Assembly: GCA_000437755.1 (NCBI GenBank) | Contig: FR900134.1 | Span: 1 to 7,855, forward strand | DNA: 7,855 bases | Reading direction: 5' to 3' | From: Roseburia sp. CAG:303 | GTDB taxonomy: Bacteria > Bacillota > Clostridia > Lachnospirales > Lachnospiraceae | In this document: in pieces, positions 5,134 through 7,855 of the stretch | Numbering within the stretch: position 1 is the stretch's first letter | How the letters are laid out: each line of letters opens with the position of its first letter | The notes under the pieces: model-generated | What the model was told of the DNA's origin: nothing | The model's input: only the letters and a program-made list of their open reading frames with translations | Database searches by the model: none | Translations under genes and position numbers: made by a program

Positions 5134-6288
5134 TTACTTATTCTTCAAAGTAGTCATTGCATTTTGCAAAAATTTTATTGACTCTTTCCTTTTCATCCCA
5201 ATTTTCTCATTTATTTGATTATAATTAATTTTCTCTAATTTCCTATTTTGTATAACATTATATCTATTATATAAGTTTAACTCCTTTAATAGATTTTCCA
5301 TTCTTAAACTAACATTGATACCTTCATTATAACAAGAAAAAGTATAAAACTCTTTCTGCATAATAATAGAAAACGCAGTTCCATGGAAAGAATTAGTAAC
5401 AACATATTCCGAATATTGTATTTTTTCTAAAAATTCTAATGGTCCATCATTTACGCAAGGATATCCATATTTTTTTAACTTTTTCACTAATCGCATATTA
5501 TCTAACGTATGCAAATCATATAATATCTTATACCCCGTCTTTTCTGATAAACAAATAGCATATTCTACTGCCATTTCATTTAGTTCAAGCATATAAAAAT
5601 AAATATATTTCTCTTTTACTTTTTTCGTTCCTATCAAATTTATATATTCTTTTTTATCCAATAAAAAAACAGGATCCATTAGAGTTATTGCTTTTTTAGT
5701 CATAATACTATTTAAAAAATCTGCAGTTTGTTTTTCTCTTACAGAAACATAATCAAAATTTTCTACTTTTTCCTTGTATAGTACACGATATTTTTTTAGG
5801 ATATTATCATCAGCAGTGCCTACACTTGCAGCAAATGCAATTTTAATTTTATCTGTATTTTCATTTAGAAATGAAAGAAAATAAACCTTTTCATCTTTTG
5901 ATAACAATATTGATGGTTTCCAAACGACATCGCTCCCAACTATATATGCATCAAAATCATATAATAATTTATTATCCTGATCTGTAAACCTCTCTGTTCT
6001 TTCAAGATATTGTTCTCTAAATTTTTGATACTTTTCGTGCCTTTGTCTTAATTGTATATATAAAAATTTAGAATTAACCACTTGTAATTTTAATATTCTA
6101 TTTTTAACTTTTTCTATTGCCTTAACTATTTTTTGAATCTCTGATAATTTTACTTCTTGTCCTCCACCTGATGCATAATCTATTATCTTATTCTCATACC
6201 CCATATTATTAACTGTTTGTTGCAACGCATATGCTAACCATACAGCTCCTGGATTATCAAACCATTGAACATTAATAATACCTATCAT
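5134..6288 (-). CDS. Polysaccharide pyruvyl transferase family protein
   Basis: The 384-residue protein has the full layout of the PF04230 family. It begins with a first strand and loop, GIINVQWFDNPGAVWLAYALQ (3-23), where the usual form is N-Y-G-A...AYALQ. It continues with DAYIVGSDVVWKPS (113-126, usually GSDQVW), AFAASVGTAD (151-160), VSVREKQTADFL (181-192), MDPVFLL (204-210) and the strongly conserved VTNSFHGTAFSIIM (297-310). Characterised members such as CsaB and WcaK/ExoV-like proteins transfer pyruvate from PEP to sugar hydroxyls as ketals. Many close relatives next to FrhB-like genes have no tested activity. The start has GGAG seven bases upstream. The gene lies 12 bases after the flippase and three before the ferredoxin-like gene, so it belongs to the same operon. 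No membrane segment is evident. Family call is firm; donor and acceptor are unknown. Confidence 0.9.
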   Translation of the reverse strand: MIGIINVQWFDNPGAVWLAYALQQTVNNMGYENKIIDYASGGGQEVKLSEIQKIVKAIEKVKNRILKLQVVNSKFLYIQLRQRHEKYQKFREQYLERTERFTDQDNKLLYDFDAYIVGSDVVWKPSILLSKDEKVYFLSFLNENTDKIKIAFAASVGTADDNILKKYRVLYKEKVENFDYVSVREKQTADFLNSIMTKKAITLMDPVFLLDKKEYINLIGTKKVKEKYIYFYMLELNEMAVEYAICLSEKTGYKILYDLHTLDNMRLVKKLKKYGYPCVNDGPLEFLEKIQYSEYVVTNSFHGTAFSIIMQKEFYTFSCYNEGINVSLRMENLLKELNLYNRYNVIQNRKLEKINYNQINEKIGMKRKESIKFLQNAMTTLKNK

Positions 6289-6300
6289 ATTTTCTCCATT

Positions 6301-7743
6301 CTATTTTCTTTTTATCTTTCTTATCAGTTTTAAAAGTTGTTTTCTTTTTTCTACAAAAACAAGTAATATTGCAAATACAATTCCCCACCTAATTATAAAA
6401 TATTTATAGATTGTCGAAATAAAAATTGCAACTATACTTAACACTATACCCAAAATCCCAGTAATATTTATATTTATTGCCTCATTAGATTTTAAATAAT
6501 TTTTATAAATTCTTTTTAATACAAAACTGTGCATACAAGCATTTATTAAGTAACATGCTAACGTAGTATATGCAGCCGCAATAAATCCAAACTTAGGAAT
6601 AAATATATAATTAAGTACAATGTTTAAAACAGCTGATATAGTCGAACAAATCATTACAGGTTTTGTTTTTTCATAATAAAATTCAACTATTGAATATAAA
6701 TTATATAAAAATATAAAATATATTCCAGTAGCAACTGGCGGAATAACATATACAGCTTCGCTATATTTATTTCCTGCTAATATACTTATTGCTTCCGGAG
6801 CTAACATTACAAACAATATATCAATAACAACATACAAAAAGCAGAGAATAGATGTATATTTTCTTATATTGTTTATATTTTTATGTTTCATTTCAGTGTA
6901 AATCCACGGTGTCATTGCCTGTGTTATTCCCGAATTCAAAATAAGTAACAATGATGCTGCTGAATAAGCAACACTATACAAACCATTATCAGAAGCCCCA
7001 CAAATTGAAGTTATCATTACCCTATCTGATTGATTTAGTATAACCAACGCAAGATAATGAGGAATTAGAGGCAAATTAAATATTAATGCAAACTTCCAAT
7101 ATTCTTTATTGTACAATATGTGTCCTTTTTTTATACTTATAATATAAAGCAGACATCCTACTATAATATATATTACATTTTGCCCCCATACTTTTCCAAC
7201 CGCTTTATTATTTGAAAGCAGGATAAATACAACCGATAGCAATGGCGATAACACAGAAATTAATATTGTAATCTTAATCAAACTTTTATAATTGTATTCA
7301 TACCTAACTCTGCTCAACCAGCATCCATAGGGATTGTATAAAAGACATTGTAATGCTAAACAAACAATTAATGACACTGGCAATTGCATTAATGAAGCCC
7401 ATGTATTTCTAAATATTAATAATATAGCACCACCTATTACTCCTAAAAGTAATGATAATCCCATCATAGATGATGTATATTCATTTCTATTATTTTCATA
7501 CTTCATCATGGCATTATTATAAACACCACAATTCAAATTAAGTGTTATAAAAATACTAATAATACTATACCATGCAGAATAATTACTAGAAATACCATAA
7601 TCATTTGTAGACAAAATTCTAGTAAATATAGTTGTCATAATAACTGTTATTATTTGTGGTATGATACTACATATCATAAACCACAAACCAGCCTTTGCAG
7701 GCAATGCCATTTTATTATACTTATCAACCAGTTTTCTTACCAT
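6301..7743 (-). CDS. Wzx-like polysaccharide flippase (oligosaccharide flippase family)
   Basis: The 480-residue protein is almost entirely hydrophobic, with about 14 predicted membrane helices (for example around 18-40, 56-76, 93-111, 122-136, 155-177, 187-204, 217-235, 257-273, 298-314, 330-350, 362-382, 385-405, 427-446 and 450-464) and a basic tail (466-480). Family features are GLWFMICSIIPQIITVIMTTIFTRILSTNDYG at the N-terminus, where the first 40 residues include the conserved phe/thr-arg-ile-leu turn, NQSDRVMITSICGASDNGLYSVAYS-type residues in 237-261, and NYIFIPKFGFIAAAY (378-392). It would flip undecaprenyl-linked repeat units across the cytoplasmic membrane. AAAGGA stands ten bases before the ATG. 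The start overlaps the end of the upstream gene by 20 bases. Specific substrate cannot be read from sequence. Confidence 0.93.
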   Translation of the reverse strand: MVRKLVDKYNKMALPAKAGLWFMICSIIPQIITVIMTTIFTRILSTNDYGISSNYSAWYSIISIFITLNLNCGVYNNAMMKYENNRNEYTSSMMGLSLLLGVIGGAILLIFRNTWASLMQLPVSLIVCLALQCLLYNPYGCWLSRVRYEYNYKSLIKITILISVLSPLLSVVFILLSNNKAVGKVWGQNVIYIIVGCLLYIISIKKGHILYNKEYWKFALIFNLPLIPHYLALVILNQSDRVMITSICGASDNGLYSVAYSAASLLLILNSGITQAMTPWIYTEMKHKNINNIRKYTSILCFLYVVIDILFVMLAPEAISILAGNKYSEAVYVIPPVATGIYFIFLYNLYSIVEFYYEKTKPVMICSTISAVLNIVLNYIFIPKFGFIAAAYTTLACYLINACMHSFVLKRIYKNYLKSNEAININITGILGIVLSIVAIFISTIYKYFIIRWGIVFAILLVFVEKRKQLLKLIRKIKRK

Positions 7744-7855
7744 TTATCTTTTCCTTTAATCTATTTTTCTGTCCTTCTGATAAAATATTTGTAAGTATTT
7801 TCTTTGCCCAAAACTTAATTTTTTGTGTTGGGAAAACAAATATATAAGCTAAAAA
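7724..7855 (-). CDS. C-terminal end of an unrecognised gene of the polysaccharide operon (partial)
   Basis: From the window edge, the minus strand has an open frame of 43 codons that ends at TGA 7726-7724, overlapping the flippase start by 20 bases. The visible residues include FLAYIFVFPTQKIKFWAKK and a basic, probably helical tail with SEGQKNRLKEKINGKKTG. Lysine-rich amphipathic tails like this are common at the ends of membrane-associated glycosyltransferases and other envelope-modifying enzymes, but no catalytic motif is in view and I do not assign a family. The overlap and shared strand make it the operon gene immediately upstream of the flippase. Confidence 0.7.
   Translation of the reverse strand, partial: FLAYIFVFPTQKIKFWAKKILTNILSEGQKNRLKEKINGKKTG

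Noticed and set aside
7334..7522. Plus-strand open frame of 62 codons
   Set aside because: Antisense shadow of the flippase; its hydrophobic look comes from the AT-rich complementary strand.
1..7855. CRISPR array, tRNA, rRNA or riboswitch
   Set aside because: Reading both strands I saw no spaced direct repeats of CRISPR type, no cloverleaf with a CCA end, and no rRNA core sequence. The only long gap (702-912) is filled by promoters and a terminator.

Overview
The window looks like the end of a cell-surface polysaccharide (capsule/EPS) locus from a low-GC anaerobic Firmicute, most likely a Lachnospiraceae-type gut clostridium. This taxonomic guess rests on AT-rich codon use, AGGAGG-type ribosome binding sites, a PD-(D/E)XK Rpn-type protein with GREEG repeats, and a two-ferredoxin FrhB-like protein beside a pyruvyl-transferase-like protein. 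No rRNA or other marker gene is present to confirm it. Every supported gene lies on the minus strand, so transcription runs from high to low coordinates.

Layout in transcription order: (1) 7855-7724, the C-terminal 43 codons of an unrecognised gene. (2) 7743-6301, a Wzx-like flippase of about 14 membrane segments. (3) 6288-5134, a polysaccharide pyruvyl transferase family protein. (4) 5130-3973, a two-[4Fe-4S] ferredoxin/FrhB-like protein. (5) 3956-3213, a KdsB-like CMP-ulosonate cytidylyltransferase. (6) 3226-1664, a DRE-TIM (DmpG-like) aldolase fused to a C-terminal Rossmann-like domain. (7) 1642-1133, a KdsC-like HAD phosphatase. (8) about 1131-913, a headless 3' fragment of glmS followed by (9) a strong intrinsic terminator at 905-858. 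(10) Tandem sigma-A-type promoters at 840-722 drive (11) an Rpn/PDDEXK_2 nuclease-family gene that runs off the window at position 1. Genes 1-7 are nearly contiguous, with overlaps or gaps of 3-21 bp, and read as one operon. No promoter is visible inside it.

Working model (inference): genes 5-7 form a compact module that makes a CMP-activated 3-deoxy-2-ulosonic acid. It would use a metal-dependent pyruvate aldolase in place of a PEP-dependent KdsA/NeuB synthase, which is not in this window. The aldolase's C-terminal domain resembles the DUF115/GT42-type fold and could be a transferase or a sugar-acid binding domain. The flippase exports the lipid-linked repeat. The pyruvyl-transferase-like and FrhB-like pair probably modify it.

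The operon abuts a glmS fragment and is visibly more AT-rich than the DNA from 1 to 1110. This suggests that a polysaccharide cassette was exchanged by recombination, leaving the tail and terminator of an older glmS as its downstream border.
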